Part shown: positions 25,149 through 38,827 of the stretch, in pieces
Numbering within the stretch: position 1 is the first letter of the stretch
Layout of the letters: the number at the start of each line of letters is the position of its first letter
Source of the DNA: Solihabitans fulvus
GTDB taxonomy: Bacteria > Actinomycetota > Actinomycetes > Mycobacteriales > Pseudonocardiaceae
Length of the DNA: 64,000 nucleotides
Direction of reading: 5' to 3'
NCBI RefSeq assembly: GCF_008386585.1
Contig: NZ_VUOB01000042.1
Coordinates: 77,406-141,405 of the forward strand
Position numbers and translations under genes: made by a program
Notes under the pieces: model-generated
What the model was told of the DNA's origin: nothing
What the model saw: the letters and a program-made list of their open reading frames with translations, nothing else
The model's database searches: none

Positions 25149-25655
25149 GTGACGAAGTTCTTTCTGGCGCTGCACGTTCTGGTCGCGATCATCGCGATCG
25201 GCCCGGTCGCGGTGGCCGCCAGCATGTTCCCCGCCGCGGTTCGCCGGGCCGGCGAACGGCCAGGCGACGGCCAGGCCGTCGCGGTGGTCCGGATCCTGCA
25301 CCGCGTCTGCCGGGTCTACGCCGTGATCGGCATCGCGGTGCCGGTGTTCGGCTTCGCGACCGCAGGCCGCATGCACGCCACCACCCAGCCCTGGGTGCTC
25401 GTCTCGATCGGCCTGACGGCGGTCGCCGCCGCCGTGCTCGCGCTGCTCGTGCTGCCGAGGCAGGGCGCGATCCTGGCCGCCGTCGACACCGCCCCGCCCG
25501 CGACACCGGAAACGGCCGCGCTGGGGCCGATCGCGCTGGGGCAGGCGAGTCGCGTCGCCGCACGGCTCGCCATGCACACCGGCGTGTTCAACCTCCTGTG
25601 GGCGATCGTCACCGTGCTGATGATCCTGCGTCCCGGCTCGACCACCGGGGCGTGA
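25149..25655 (+). CDS. Four-helix membrane protein (DUF2269-like)
   Basis: 168 aa, GTG start. Four hydrophobic helices are visible (about 4-28, 56-74, 82-102, 143-161). The layout FFLALHVLVAIIAIGP, HRVCRVYAVIGI and a C-terminal MHTGVFNLLWAIVTVLMILRPG fits small integral membrane proteins such as DUF2269. Conserved His residues in helices 1, 2 and 4 could bind haem, which is only a guess. Function unknown; divergent from the GlxA-type regulator. Confidence 0.7.
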   Translation: MTKFFLALHVLVAIIAIGPVAVAASMFPAAVRRAGERPGDGQAVAVVRILHRVCRVYAVIGIAVPVFGFATAGRMHATTQPWVLVSIGLTAVAAAVLALLVLPRQGAILAAVDTAPPATPETAALGPIALGQASRVAARLAMHTGVFNLLWAIVTVLMILRPGSTTGA

Positions 25656-25661
25656 CGCCCG

Positions 25662-26516
25662 CTATGCGGGCACCGCAGGGCAGTGCGCGTCCTCGGCGGG
25701 AACCCCGTCGATCAGGTACCGGTTGACGGCCGCCGCCACACAGGCGCGAAATCGGTCCGCCAGTCCGAGCAGAAGGACACTCCAGGGTCGTCCGCCAGCT
25801 CGACCGCGGTGTGGCCGATCCCCTGTCTGGCACCGGAAACGGCCGGTTGATCGGCCAACATCCTGAGCTGGCCGGCCAGGTGCGCCCAGTTCGGCTGGTA
25901 CGCCGTGCCGCGCTGGCTGTGGTCGATGACGCCGTCGAGAGCGAGGGCCCTGATGTGCTGCGGGAAGTTCTCCGCGTACATCTGGCCGGTGAACGTGCCG
26001 TAGGACAGCCCGTACAGGCTGATCCGGTCCTCGCCGAGCGCCGCCCGCAGCGCGTCGAGGTCGCGGGCCACGTCGACCATGCCGACGTGGTCGAGCAGCG
26101 GCCCGGTGTGCTCGCGGCAGTCCGCGCCGAGCTTTGCGTTGAACGCCACCAGGTTCCGGTAGACGGACGGGTCACTCGGGTCGAACGGAATGGTGTTGAC
26201 GTTCGCGTTCACCAGGTTCGCGTCGCACTGGATGGGGTGGCTGCGGCCGACACCCCTCGGGTCGTAGCTGACGACGTCGAACCTGGCGGTCAGGTCGGCC
26301 GACAGCGGGATCCCGCCGAGGATCGCGCTCACGCCGGAGCCACCGGGTCCACCGGGCAGGTAGAAGAGCGTGCCCACCCGGTGGGCCTGGTCATCGGCCC
26401 TGCGCCGCGCCACGGCGACGTCAATCCGGTCGCCGCCCGGCCGGCTCCAGTCCACGGGCACCCGGATCGTGCCGCAGTCGACCGAGCCGGCCGGGACCTC
26501 GCGTTGCCGCCGGGCG

Positions 26517-26519
<3 letters not shown>
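25662..26519 (-). pseudogene. Decayed TAP-like alpha/beta hydrolase (secreted aminopeptidase family)
   Basis: One frame reads CGTIRVPVDWSRPGGDRID, YLPGGPGGSG, SYDPRGVGRS, GLSYGTFTG (nucleophile elbow) and ALDGVIDHS, all family motifs, up to a FCSDW motif. It then stops at 25712, while the adjacent frame continues with family-like C-terminal sequence (RFRACVAAAVNRYLIDGVPA, ending DAHCPAVPA) to a TAG at 25662. The roughly 150 residues that should carry the catalytic Asp and His are missing. The 5' end, with signal peptide and start codon, is cut exactly where the UvrA-like gene ends. So: 5' truncation, internal deletion and frameshift. Confidence 0.75.
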
Positions 26520-28799
<2,280 letters not shown>

Positions 28800-28818
28800 A
28801 CCGTGTCCCCCTGATATC

Positions 28819-28864
28819 TTTACGGCATAAACTGGCGATGTCGACCGATCACTTTACACCATAA
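28819..28864. promoter_or_regulatory. Twin TetR operators between UvrA-like and TetR genes
   Basis: TTTAC-GG-CATAA (28819-28830) and TTTAC-AC-CATAA (28853-28864) are direct copies 34 bases apart, AT-rich in a GC-rich background. The second overlaps the ribosome binding site AAGGAG of the TetR gene, and the first lies just before the UvrA-like start, so one regulator could block both. Confidence 0.6.
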
Positions 28865-28874
28865 GGAGCCAGAC

Positions 28875-29672
28875 GTGGTGGTCTTTGCCGCACAGGGCGA
28901 CGCGCGACGGTCCATGGCCCTGCTGTGGCGCGGCCCCGGCTCGCCGGGCGCACACACCGGCCCCGGCCCCAAGCCCGCGCTGAGCGTCGACGCGATCGTG
29001 GACGCGGCGATCGCCGTCGCGGACGCCGACGGCATGGCCGGGCTGTCCATGCGCGCCGTCGGCGACCGGCTCGGCTGCACGGCGATGGCGCTCTACACCT
29101 ACGTGCCCAACAAGAGCGAGCTGCTGGACCTGATGTACGACAGGGCGCACGCGGAGCTGCCGAGCGCGTACGAGCTCGGCAGCGGCTGGCGCGCGGCCGC
29201 GGCCGGCTGGTCCGGCGACCTGCTGGCGTTCTACCTGTGCCACCCGTGGGTGCTCCAGGTGTCGCAGGCGCGGCCCGTGTTGGGCCCCAACGAGTACGTC
29301 GTGCTGGAGACCGTGGTGCGGATCCTGCACGGCACCGGCCTGCCGGCCGTCATGCTGCGGCGCGTCGTCGGCACGCTGTTCAGCTTCGTGCGCGGCGCGG
29401 CACAGACCGTCGCCGAAACCCGGCAGGCCCCGACCGTGACCGGCGTGTCCGACGAGGAGTGGTGGCTGGCCCGCTCCGCCATGCTGACCGAGCTGGCCCC
29501 GGACTTCACCGAGCGGTTCCCCGCGATCAGCGCGATGGAGTCCGCGGGCGCGTTCGCCCCCGCCGACGACGCGATGCCCTACCTGGAGCGCGAGGCGAGG
29601 GAGACCTTCGCCGCCGGGCTCACCGTCCTGCTCGACGGCGTCGAGGTCGCCATAGCGAAAACGGCGTCATGA
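28875..29672 (+). CDS. TetR-family regulator of the UvrA-like gene
   Basis: 265 aa, GTG start 28875 (GTG 28878 is equally possible). After a Gly/Pro-rich leader, the helix-turn-helix spans about 37-83 (AIVDAAIAVADADGMAGLSM, then RAVGDRLGCTAMALYTYVPN). The large ligand domain (about 100-260) resembles the TetR_C_1 group that often pairs with drug-resistance genes. Its divergent position and the repeated operator sites suggest it represses itself and the UvrA-like gene until a drug binds. Confidence 0.9.
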   Translation: MVVFAAQGDARRSMALLWRGPGSPGAHTGPGPKPALSVDAIVDAAIAVADADGMAGLSMRAVGDRLGCTAMALYTYVPNKSELLDLMYDRAHAELPSAYELGSGWRAAAAGWSGDLLAFYLCHPWVLQVSQARPVLGPNEYVVLETVVRILHGTGLPAVMLRRVVGTLFSFVRGAAQTVAETRQAPTVTGVSDEEWWLARSAMLTELAPDFTERFPAISAMESAGAFAPADDAMPYLEREARETFAAGLTVLLDGVEVAIAKTAS

Positions 29673-29727
29673 AGGGACTCTTCACGACATCGTCGCCGCG
29701 AGTCGCGCGTGGCTATCCTCGGCCTCC

Positions 29728-32763
<3,036 letters not shown>

Positions 32764-32769
32764 CCCGCG

Positions 32770-34893
32770 CTACTCCCCCTCGGCGGCGGGCCGACGGGTG
32801 AGGTCCGCCTCGGCGTCGCGCTGACGTTCCGCGAGTTCCGTCGCGATCCGTTGCGACTCCGCGCCGTGCCGCAGAGCATGGTCGGCCAGGCCGAGCCGCT
32901 CGCTGGCGACGGCGGCCGCCGCGTGCAGGTATGCCTGCCACGCCAGGGATCCCTGCTCCCCCAACACCTCCAGCGCCTGGCGCAGGTTCGCCAGCGCCTC
33001 CTCGGTGCGGCCGAGGTCGAGCTGCGCCTGCCCGAGGCTCACCGCGGTCTTGGCGACGTTGACCGGATCCCCGTTGCCGGCGAAGAAACTCCACGCGTCG
33101 GTCAGCCTCGCCACGGCCTGCGCCGCCCGGCCGGTCGCGACGAGCACCCGCCCGCTGTGCATGTCGTACAGGGCGAAGGCCCTCGGCTTCTTCGTCTCAT
33201 CGGGCCACTGCTCCGCGAGCGCCCGTGCCTCGTCGAAACACCGCAGCGCCTCGTCGAACTCGCGGGCGCGCTCGTGGATGAACCCGATCCACTCCCTGGG
33301 GCTCTGCCGGCCGACCGGTCCGTCCGCGAGGTCGAATGCCCGCTCGAACTGTTCGCGCGCCCGCGCGTTGTCCCCCAGCTCGAAGTACGCCGACCCGAGC
33401 TGGTTGTGCAGCTGCACCCGCGCGGCGAGGTTGTCGACCCGCTCGGCCTCGGCGAGCCCGGCCTGATGGGTGGTGATCCAGTCGTCGAAGTGGCTGCGCT
33501 GGAAGTACAACGGGAACAGACCGACGCACAGCTGCCAGGCGCTGTCGCCGAACTCGCCCTTGGCCGCGGTCAGCACCGCCGCGAGGAGGTTCGCGCGTTC
33601 GGCCTCCAGGTCGGCCAGCGCCCGCGCGGTCGCCAGCGGGCCGGCGTACTCGGCGGGGACCGCGTCGTACAGGTCCTCGCACGCGCGGGGACGCGCGGAC
33701 AGTACCTTGTCGCGGGCGACCAGGAAACGCAGGTAGTGGGCCACCATCCGGCGCAGCGCCTCGGTGCGCTCCTGCTGGGCGTCGAACTCCTCCGCGCGGG
33801 CGCTCGCGTGCAGGCGAACCAGGCTGTGGAAGCGATAGCGGTCCGCGCCCTGTTCGCCGAGCAGGTTGGCCTGGACGAGGTCCGCCAGCAGCTCCTCGGT
33901 GTCATCGGGCGACCGGTCGAGCAGCGTGGCCGCGGCGCGCACGTCGAAGTCGGCGCCGTCCCAGAGGCCGAGCAACCGGTACGCGCGGGCCTGCTCGCCG
34001 GCCAGCTCCCGATAGCTGACCTCGAACACGGCCCCCACGAACAGGTCCTCGTCGACGGCCAGGGCCTTGAGCCGGTTGCGTTCGTCGCCGAGGACCGTGA
34101 CGAAGCGCGTCACCGAGCCCCGATAGCGGGTCCTCAGCTGGATTCCCGCAATGTGCAACGCCAACGGCAGGCCGTCGCACATGCCGACGAGGGTCTCCAA
34201 CGCGATCCGGTCCTCCGGCCGCAGCGTCCCGCCGATCACGTCCGAGATCAGTTCCAGCGCGACCGGCGTCGCGAGGGGATCCAGCTCCGTCGGGTGAAAA
34301 CCCTTGATACGCAGGCCATCCAGCCGATTTCGGCTGGTCACCAGCACCGCGCTGCTGGTCGACGCGGGGAGCACCGCGTTGACCTGGCGCGCCGTGTGCG
34401 CGTCGTCCAGCACGACCAGGATGGCCCGGCCTGCGGTCCGCCGCTGGTACTCGGCCGCCTTGTCCGTGTCCGACGCGGGTATGTCCGTGCAGCCCAGCTG
34501 ACGCAGCAGCGTGGCCAGCAAGCTGCCGACCGGCACGGCCCCGGTCGGCGCGGAACCGCCCAGCTCCGCGAACACCACGCCGTCGACGAAGCGGGACCCG
34601 ATCTCGTACGCCAGGTGCACGGCGAGCGCTGTCTTGCCGACGCCGCCGATCCCGGTGATCGCGAACCGAGCCAGCTGCTCCCGCTCGGCCGCCTCGTCGA
34701 GCAGGCGGTTGACCTCGGCGATCGGCCCGGCACGGTCGACGAACGGCGAGTGGGCCGCCGGCAGCACCCACGGCGGTTTCGGCGCGGCCGGCGCGGCCTG
34801 GATCACCAGATTGTCGATCCGGTACGCCTGCACCAGGTTGCCGAGGACCGTGCCGCTGACCTCGTTGTGCCCGGTCGACTCGCTCACCAGCAA
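32770..34893 (-). CDS. NB-ARC/TPR STAND protein with N-terminal amyloid-like motif
   Basis: 707 aa. Residues about 10-32 (NEVSGTVLGNLVQAY.IDNLVIQ) resemble the short RHIM-like amyloid signalling motifs at the ends of bacterial STAND proteins. Next comes an NB-ARC switch: P-loop GIGGVGKTA (81-89), Walker B ILVVLDDA, an LVTSRNR sensor and GLPLALHIAG; then a winged-helix region and at least seven TPR-like helical pairs (about 440-690). Such proteins oligomerise on ligand sensing and trigger a partner. No SARP or LuxR DNA-binding domain is present. The gene is the most downstream of the minus-strand island. Confidence 0.88.
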   Translation of the reverse strand: MLVSESTGHNEVSGTVLGNLVQAYRIDNLVIQAAPAAPKPPWVLPAAHSPFVDRAGPIAEVNRLLDEAAEREQLARFAITGIGGVGKTALAVHLAYEIGSRFVDGVVFAELGGSAPTGAVPVGSLLATLLRQLGCTDIPASDTDKAAEYQRRTAGRAILVVLDDAHTARQVNAVLPASTSSAVLVTSRNRLDGLRIKGFHPTELDPLATPVALELISDVIGGTLRPEDRIALETLVGMCDGLPLALHIAGIQLRTRYRGSVTRFVTVLGDERNRLKALAVDEDLFVGAVFEVSYRELAGEQARAYRLLGLWDGADFDVRAAATLLDRSPDDTEELLADLVQANLLGEQGADRYRFHSLVRLHASARAEEFDAQQERTEALRRMVAHYLRFLVARDKVLSARPRACEDLYDAVPAEYAGPLATARALADLEAERANLLAAVLTAAKGEFGDSAWQLCVGLFPLYFQRSHFDDWITTHQAGLAEAERVDNLAARVQLHNQLGSAYFELGDNARAREQFERAFDLADGPVGRQSPREWIGFIHERAREFDEALRCFDEARALAEQWPDETKKPRAFALYDMHSGRVLVATGRAAQAVARLTDAWSFFAGNGDPVNVAKTAVSLGQAQLDLGRTEEALANLRQALEVLGEQGSLAWQAYLHAAAAVASERLGLADHALRHGAESQRIATELAERQRDAEADLTRRPAAEGE

Positions 34894-34980
34894 CCCCCTG
34901 CCTCGCAGGGTACGACCATACCGAGGCTCGTCCGCGCGGAGTCACGCAACACGCACACCCGGTGACCGCCGCGCCTGGCG

Positions 34981-35613
34981 CTAGGGCGAGATCACCGGGA
35001 AGTACACGAGCGGCTGGTTGGACACCGTGTCGTAGTAGCCGGCGATCTCCATGCCACGCCACAGGCCCGACCAGGCGCCGGTGGTCTCGTCGGCGATGAG
35101 CTCCGCCGACTGCCAGGCGCCCTGCCCTGCCTCCACCACCTCGTTCCCGCTCCACTCCCGAGGAAAGCTGGTGCGGTTGACCAACACCGCGCCCGCCCCG
35201 CCGGCGAGCTCCAGCCACGTCGCGGCGCGCTCGATCGTGGGGTAGCCGGCCGGCCGGCCCAGCCCCGGTTCCCGTGCGGTGCCGACGAGGAACTGCCGAA
35301 GTCCCGTCAGCACCGGCCAGAACAGGTCGGCCGGCAGGAACAGCGTTTCCCAGCGGTCGTACAGGCTGTCCAGCCGAACCCCGCCGGGCTCGAACGCGAC
35401 CACCCCGCCGTTGCCCTGCACCATGCGCAGGCGGGGATCCGGCGCGCGCGCCGCGGTCTGTAGCTGACCTACGAACGCGTCGAGCGCAGCCACGTTGGGC
35501 TGCGCGTCGGTGCACAGCCACGCCGCCAACGGCAGCAGCGGCGCCGGCGCCGTCACGCGCAGGCGACGCCACTCGTCGAACGTGAAAACGATCCGGTCGT
35601 CGATTCCGAACAT
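34981..35613 (-). CDS. Possible immunity or partner protein of the EndoU-like toxin
   Basis: 210 aa from ATG 35613 (ACGAGG upstream; a GTG 9 codons earlier is less likely). No family recognised. A Trp-rich N-terminal half resembles SUKH/SMI1-type immunity proteins only loosely (FTFDEWRRLRVTA.AP.LPLAAWL). The C terminus, GAWSGLWRGMEIAGYYD, then T-V-S-N-Q-P and LVYFP, mimics the toxin's last block (GKWTGTG, VQIGGYYDPKTG, TYYP). It lies 39 bases downstream of the toxin gene on the same strand, the usual place for an immunity gene. Confidence 0.6.
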   Translation of the reverse strand: MFGIDDRIVFTFDEWRRLRVTAPAPLLPLAAWLCTDAQPNVAALDAFVGQLQTAARAPDPRLRMVQGNGGVVAFEPGGVRLDSLYDRWETLFLPADLFWPVLTGLRQFLVGTAREPGLGRPAGYPTIERAATWLELAGGAGAVLVNRTSFPREWSGNEVVEAGQGAWQSAELIADETTGAWSGLWRGMEIAGYYDTVSNQPLVYFPVISP

Positions 35614-35652
35614 CTCATCCTCGTTCCGTCGGGCAGGCACGCGAGGCGCGGC

Positions 35653-36768
35653 CTAGTAACCTTGCGGCAGCTCGGCGAAACCGTTGCGAAGCTCCTCTTG
35701 CCGCTTGGCGAGCGCGGCGGCCTGCTTGTCCGGGTAGTAGGTCGACGCCTGACCGGTCTTCGGATCGTAGTAGCCGCCGATCTGCACGTACTCGCCGTTG
35801 GGCAGCCGCCCGGTGCCGGTCCACTTGCCCGGCCCCGCTGGCTTGCTGTGGTTCCAGGCGTCCTGCGCGGCCGACTGGATGTCGGTGGGGCGCACGCCGA
35901 TGGGGAACATCGTGCTGACCGGCTTCTCGACCGTGCTGAGGTGCTTGTTCGGGCCGACGGTGAGATTCGGGTTGTTGTGCCCTGGATTGATGATCGGGTT
36001 GTTGACGCTGTAGACGCCGTTCCACTCCGTCCGGCCGAACGTGCTGTTGGGCCCGATGGTGACGCCGCCGCCGTCGTGCACCGAGACGTGACCGCCGGTC
36101 GGCTTTCCCTTGCCGTTGAACCCGCCGTACAGGACGTGTTCGTGGGTGTGCTGCGGGATCGGGCCGACACCGAGCGGCGGCCGGCCTCCTGGCGGCGCGG
36201 ACGCCGGAGCGGGATGGGGTGGCCTAGCGGCACCGGGACCACCGGCCGGCGGCCGGCTGGACCCGTTGCCACCGGCCGGCGGCCGACCCGAACCGCCACC
36301 CTGTGGGGGACGGGGCGGCCGACCGGAGCCGGACTGGGCGGGACGTGGCGGCCGACCTCCACCAGAGCCGGACGGCCTTGGGCCCGAGTGCGCCAGGTTG
36401 TTGACCATCCCGCCGGCGTTCGCCGCGTGTCCGCCAAGGGCCTGCGCGCCGTTGTTGTACCCGTTGACCGCGTTGGCCACGCCGCCACCGCCACCGCCAC
36501 CGCCGCCACCAGGAGGACGACCACCACCGCCACCAGGGGGACGGCCACCGCCGCCGGGCGGGCGACCGCCGCCACCGGGCGGTCGGCCACCACCGGGCCG
36601 ACGGCCACCCGGCGCGCCGCCGCCGGGGTTGCCCCCGCCGTGCGGGCTGCCGGCCCCACCGCCGTGCGGCGCGCCGCCGCCGGGGTTGCCCCCACCGGCC
36701 CCACCGCCGTGCGGGGCGCCGCCGCCACCGTGATAGCCGCCCCCGCCGCGACCGCCTCTGCCTGGCAT
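35653..36768 (-). CDS. Glycine-rich secreted toxin with C-terminal EndoU-like RNase domain
   Basis: 371 aa. Residues 1 to about 195 are low-complexity Gly/Pro/Arg/His (repeats of GGGRPPG and PHGGG) with one island (VANAVNGYNNGAQALGGHAA, 97-116). Residues about 200-350 match the bacterial EndoU pattern: first His in HVLYGG (H211), second in PTGGHVSVH (H227), and a final ASTYYP (341-346) with the Thr/Tyr triad position. EndoU domains cleave RNA and are common C-terminal toxins of polymorphic and type VII effectors. Its place behind WXG/EspC/YbaB genes suggests type VII export; that and the EndoU call need structure-based support. Confidence 0.68.
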   Translation of the reverse strand: MPGRGGRGGGGYHGGGGAPHGGGAGGGNPGGGAPHGGGAGSPHGGGNPGGGAPGGRRPGGGRPPGGGGRPPGGGGRPPGGGGGRPPGGGGGGGGGGVANAVNGYNNGAQALGGHAANAGGMVNNLAHSGPRPSGSGGGRPPRPAQSGSGRPPRPPQGGGSGRPPAGGNGSSRPPAGGPGAARPPHPAPASAPPGGRPPLGVGPIPQHTHEHVLYGGFNGKGKPTGGHVSVHDGGGVTIGPNSTFGRTEWNGVYSVNNPIINPGHNNPNLTVGPNKHLSTVEKPVSTMFPIGVRPTDIQSAAQDAWNHSKPAGPGKWTGTGRLPNGEYVQIGGYYDPKTGQASTYYPDKQAAALAKRQEELRNGFAELPQGY

Positions 36769-36845
36769 GCGCTACACCGTCATTCGGTAGTTGGTGTCCG
36801 AGACGGTCGACCGCCTCCGGGAACAGCTGGGCAGGTTCGGCCCGG

Positions 36846-37409
36846 TCACCACGGGTCCGCCATGACGTCGTCGTCCTCGTCGCGGCTGGCGTGGCCGCGC
36901 GCCGGGCTCGCCGCGACAGCGGCCACCGGTGCGGGTGGCGGGGCGACGGGGTACGACCGGCTCGACGGGATGTCGTCCTCGACGTGACTCAGACCGAAGC
37001 CGGCGTTGACCTGCGTCGACGGCAGGGCACCCTGCTCTTCCGACGGCTGGGGCGGGAACTTCTGCTGGTAGTTGCCGACCACGGCCGCTGCGGCCTCCGG
37101 ATCGCCGGGCGCGACCTCGGCCATGATGCCCTGCACCCGCCCGGCCAGCTGCGCCTGCGCTCGCTTGATGCAGCCCATGATCTGCTGCGCCACCGTCGAC
37201 GCGCTCATCCGCTGGATGTCCTCGGACAGCGCGATGTCCCGCACGTTCCCCGACGAGTCCACCGTCACGCGGATCGCGCCGCCCGCGGCCTCCTCGGACA
37301 CCACGACCGAGGAGACGCCCTGCTGCACGACCTGGAACTGGCGCGCCCGTTCGGCGACCCGCGCGCTCCACTGGTCGACGAGCCGCTCGACGTCCTCTGG
37401 TCCGTTCAC
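36846..37409 (-). CDS. YbaB/EbfC-family protein, copy 1
   Basis: 187 aa. The YbaB fold spans about 1-105: helix VERLVDQWSARVAERARQFQ, strand GGAIRVTVDSSGNVRDIALSED, then helix QIMGCIKRAQAQLAGRVQGIM. A disordered acidic tail ends DDVMADPW. In actinobacteria such YbaB proteins repeatedly accompany WXG100/EspC-type export genes; they may act as chaperones or nucleoid-like proteins. It follows the 348-aa gene by 40 bases. A second copy at 42402 ends ENRLPW, so both finish in Pro-Trp. Confidence 0.82.
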   Translation of the reverse strand: MNGPEDVERLVDQWSARVAERARQFQVVQQGVSSVVVSEEAAGGAIRVTVDSSGNVRDIALSEDIQRMSASTVAQQIMGCIKRAQAQLAGRVQGIMAEVAPGDPEAAAAVVGNYQQKFPPQPSEEQGALPSTQVNAGFGLSHVEDDIPSSRSYPVAPPPAPVAAVAASPARGHASRDEDDDVMADPW

Positions 37410-37449
37410 GATCTTCCGTCCTTCGTTCGGTGGGCCGGTTTCCCGGTCC

Positions 37450-38496
37450 TCATGCCCAGTTCGCGACGATGCCCGAGGCGTCGGCCATGACGGCGTTCAT
37501 GCCGCCTGTCGGATCGGCCACGAGGTTGGCGTTCCAGGCCGGGATGCGGTTGACGATGTCGTTGACGCATCCCGCCGCCGCCTGCTGGATCTGGGCTCGC
37601 GCGGAGCCGGCGAGCTTGCCGGCGGACTCGACGATGGTGGCGATGCACTCGGCCGCCTCGGCAAGGCCGCTCAGGTCGCCGTGCTGTCCCTGGGCCTGCG
37701 TCCGGTAGTTGTCCGCCGCCGCGCCCTGCCAGTCGCCCAGGTGTGCGGTGAGGGTGCCGTGCAGCTGGTCGCAGGAGTCGCGGGCGAGCTTGGCGACCTG
37801 CCGCCACAGCTCGACGTACTGCGCGACCGCCGAGGGGTCGCCGGCAAACCACGACATGGCCTCGTGCATCGGTTGCAGCATCTGGGGAAGCCCTGGCACC
37901 TGGAGGCCGTCGAGCGCGTCGAGCGGGTTGGCTACCGAGCCGAGCGCGGCGATGCCGTTGTCCATCACGCCCAGCTGCGGATCGACCCAGTCGCCGCCGG
38001 CGACGGCGGAGTTGACGCCAGCCAGTTGGCCGGCAATCTCGTATCCGGAACCGGAACCAGCGCTCTGGCCGGAGCCCGCGTTGCCGCCCTGGCCGGAATC
38101 CGAGTAGCCGCCGCCAGCGCCCTGGCCGGGATCGCCGTAGCCACCGCCGCCGTAGCCGCCCTGGCCGGAATCCCCGTAGCCACCGCCGTTCTGCTGGGCC
38201 GGCTGCTGCCCGTAACCGCCAGCCCCGTAACCGCCCTGGCCGTAACCGTTGTTGCCGAACATCCGGTCGCCCAGGTTCTGACCGATGCTGCCACCCAACC
38301 CGGAACCGAGGCCCTGCCCAAAGGACTGGCCGAACCCGCCGCCCTGGCCACCGCCGTAACCCTGGCCGCCTGCGTGGTTGTCACCGCCGTAACCGCCGCC
38401 GGGGTGCGGCTGGCCACCGGCGCCGCCGCCGGGGTGCGGCTGCCCGCCGGCCGGCGGTCCCTGGGAGTGGTGCGGCGTGCCGCCCCGGGGGCTCAC
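37450..38496 (-). CDS. Glycine-rich WXG100-type protein A
   Basis: 348 aa. Residues 1-150 are Gly/Gln/Tyr/His-rich with HPGGG repeats and the shared block at 52-82 (GFGQSFGQGLGSG, then LGGSIGQNLGDRMFGN). Residues about 155-345 are a helical WXG100/PPE-like domain: LPQMLQPMHEAMSWFAGDPSAVAQY and the turn LGDWQGAAADNYR. The domain order is unusual, since WXG proteins normally begin with the helical hairpin. The start overlaps the EspC-like stop by 4 bases, so the pair is translationally coupled and may form the exported heterodimer. Confidence 0.82.
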   Translation of the reverse strand: MSPRGGTPHHSQGPPAGGQPHPGGGAGGQPHPGGGYGGDNHAGGQGYGGGQGGGFGQSFGQGLGSGLGGSIGQNLGDRMFGNNGYGQGGYGAGGYGQQPAQQNGGGYGDSGQGGYGGGGYGDPGQGAGGGYSDSGQGGNAGSGQSAGSGSGYEIAGQLAGVNSAVAGGDWVDPQLGVMDNGIAALGSVANPLDALDGLQVPGLPQMLQPMHEAMSWFAGDPSAVAQYVELWRQVAKLARDSCDQLHGTLTAHLGDWQGAAADNYRTQAQGQHGDLSGLAEAAECIATIVESAGKLAGSARAQIQQAAAGCVNDIVNRIPAWNANLVADPTGGMNAVMADASGIVANWA

Positions 38497-38807
38497 GCGG
38501 ACACCGACCCGGAGTTGAAGGCCGCCGCGTTCGCGCTCTCGGTCGCGTCGTAGGACGCCACGGTCGCGTGCACACCCTCCACACTGGACCGCAACGACTC
38601 AGTGCCGCGCTGGAATGCCTCCTGCGCGCCCTGGATCAACGGCTGGATCATCGACGCCACCGACGCGCCCATCGGGCCGAAAGCCTGTACCGGCAACGCG
38701 GCCTGGGTAGCCGCCGCCAACGCCTGCGTCAGCTGGTCGCTGACTCCGCCAAGGTGCTGGGCATGGGTTCGCAACGCGACCAGGTCGACCTGCTGACCAT
38801 CCACCAC
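38493..38807 (-). CDS. EspC-like/DUF2580 type VII secretion companion
   Basis: 104 aa, all helical: VDLVALRTHAQHLGGVSDQL, then TQALAAATQAAL and a C-terminal helix SLRSSVEGVHATVASYDATE. Length and pattern fit the ESX-1 EspC/DUF2580 (WXG-like) family. The T-E-S-A tail after a YxxxE-like stretch (YDATE) recalls the YxxxD/E type VII export signal. Coupled to protein A through an ATGA overlap. Confidence 0.8.
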   Translation of the reverse strand: MVDGQQVDLVALRTHAQHLGGVSDQLTQALAAATQAALPVQAFGPMGASVASMIQPLIQGAQEAFQRGTESLRSSVEGVHATVASYDATESANAAAFNSGSVSA

Positions 38808-38827
38808 GACATTCCCCTCCTAACTGA

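Noticed and set aside
36480..36770. Gly-rich start of the toxin as a collagen-like gene on its own
   Set aside because: The frame continues without interruption into the EndoU-like domain, and the repeat is not Gly-X-Y periodic.
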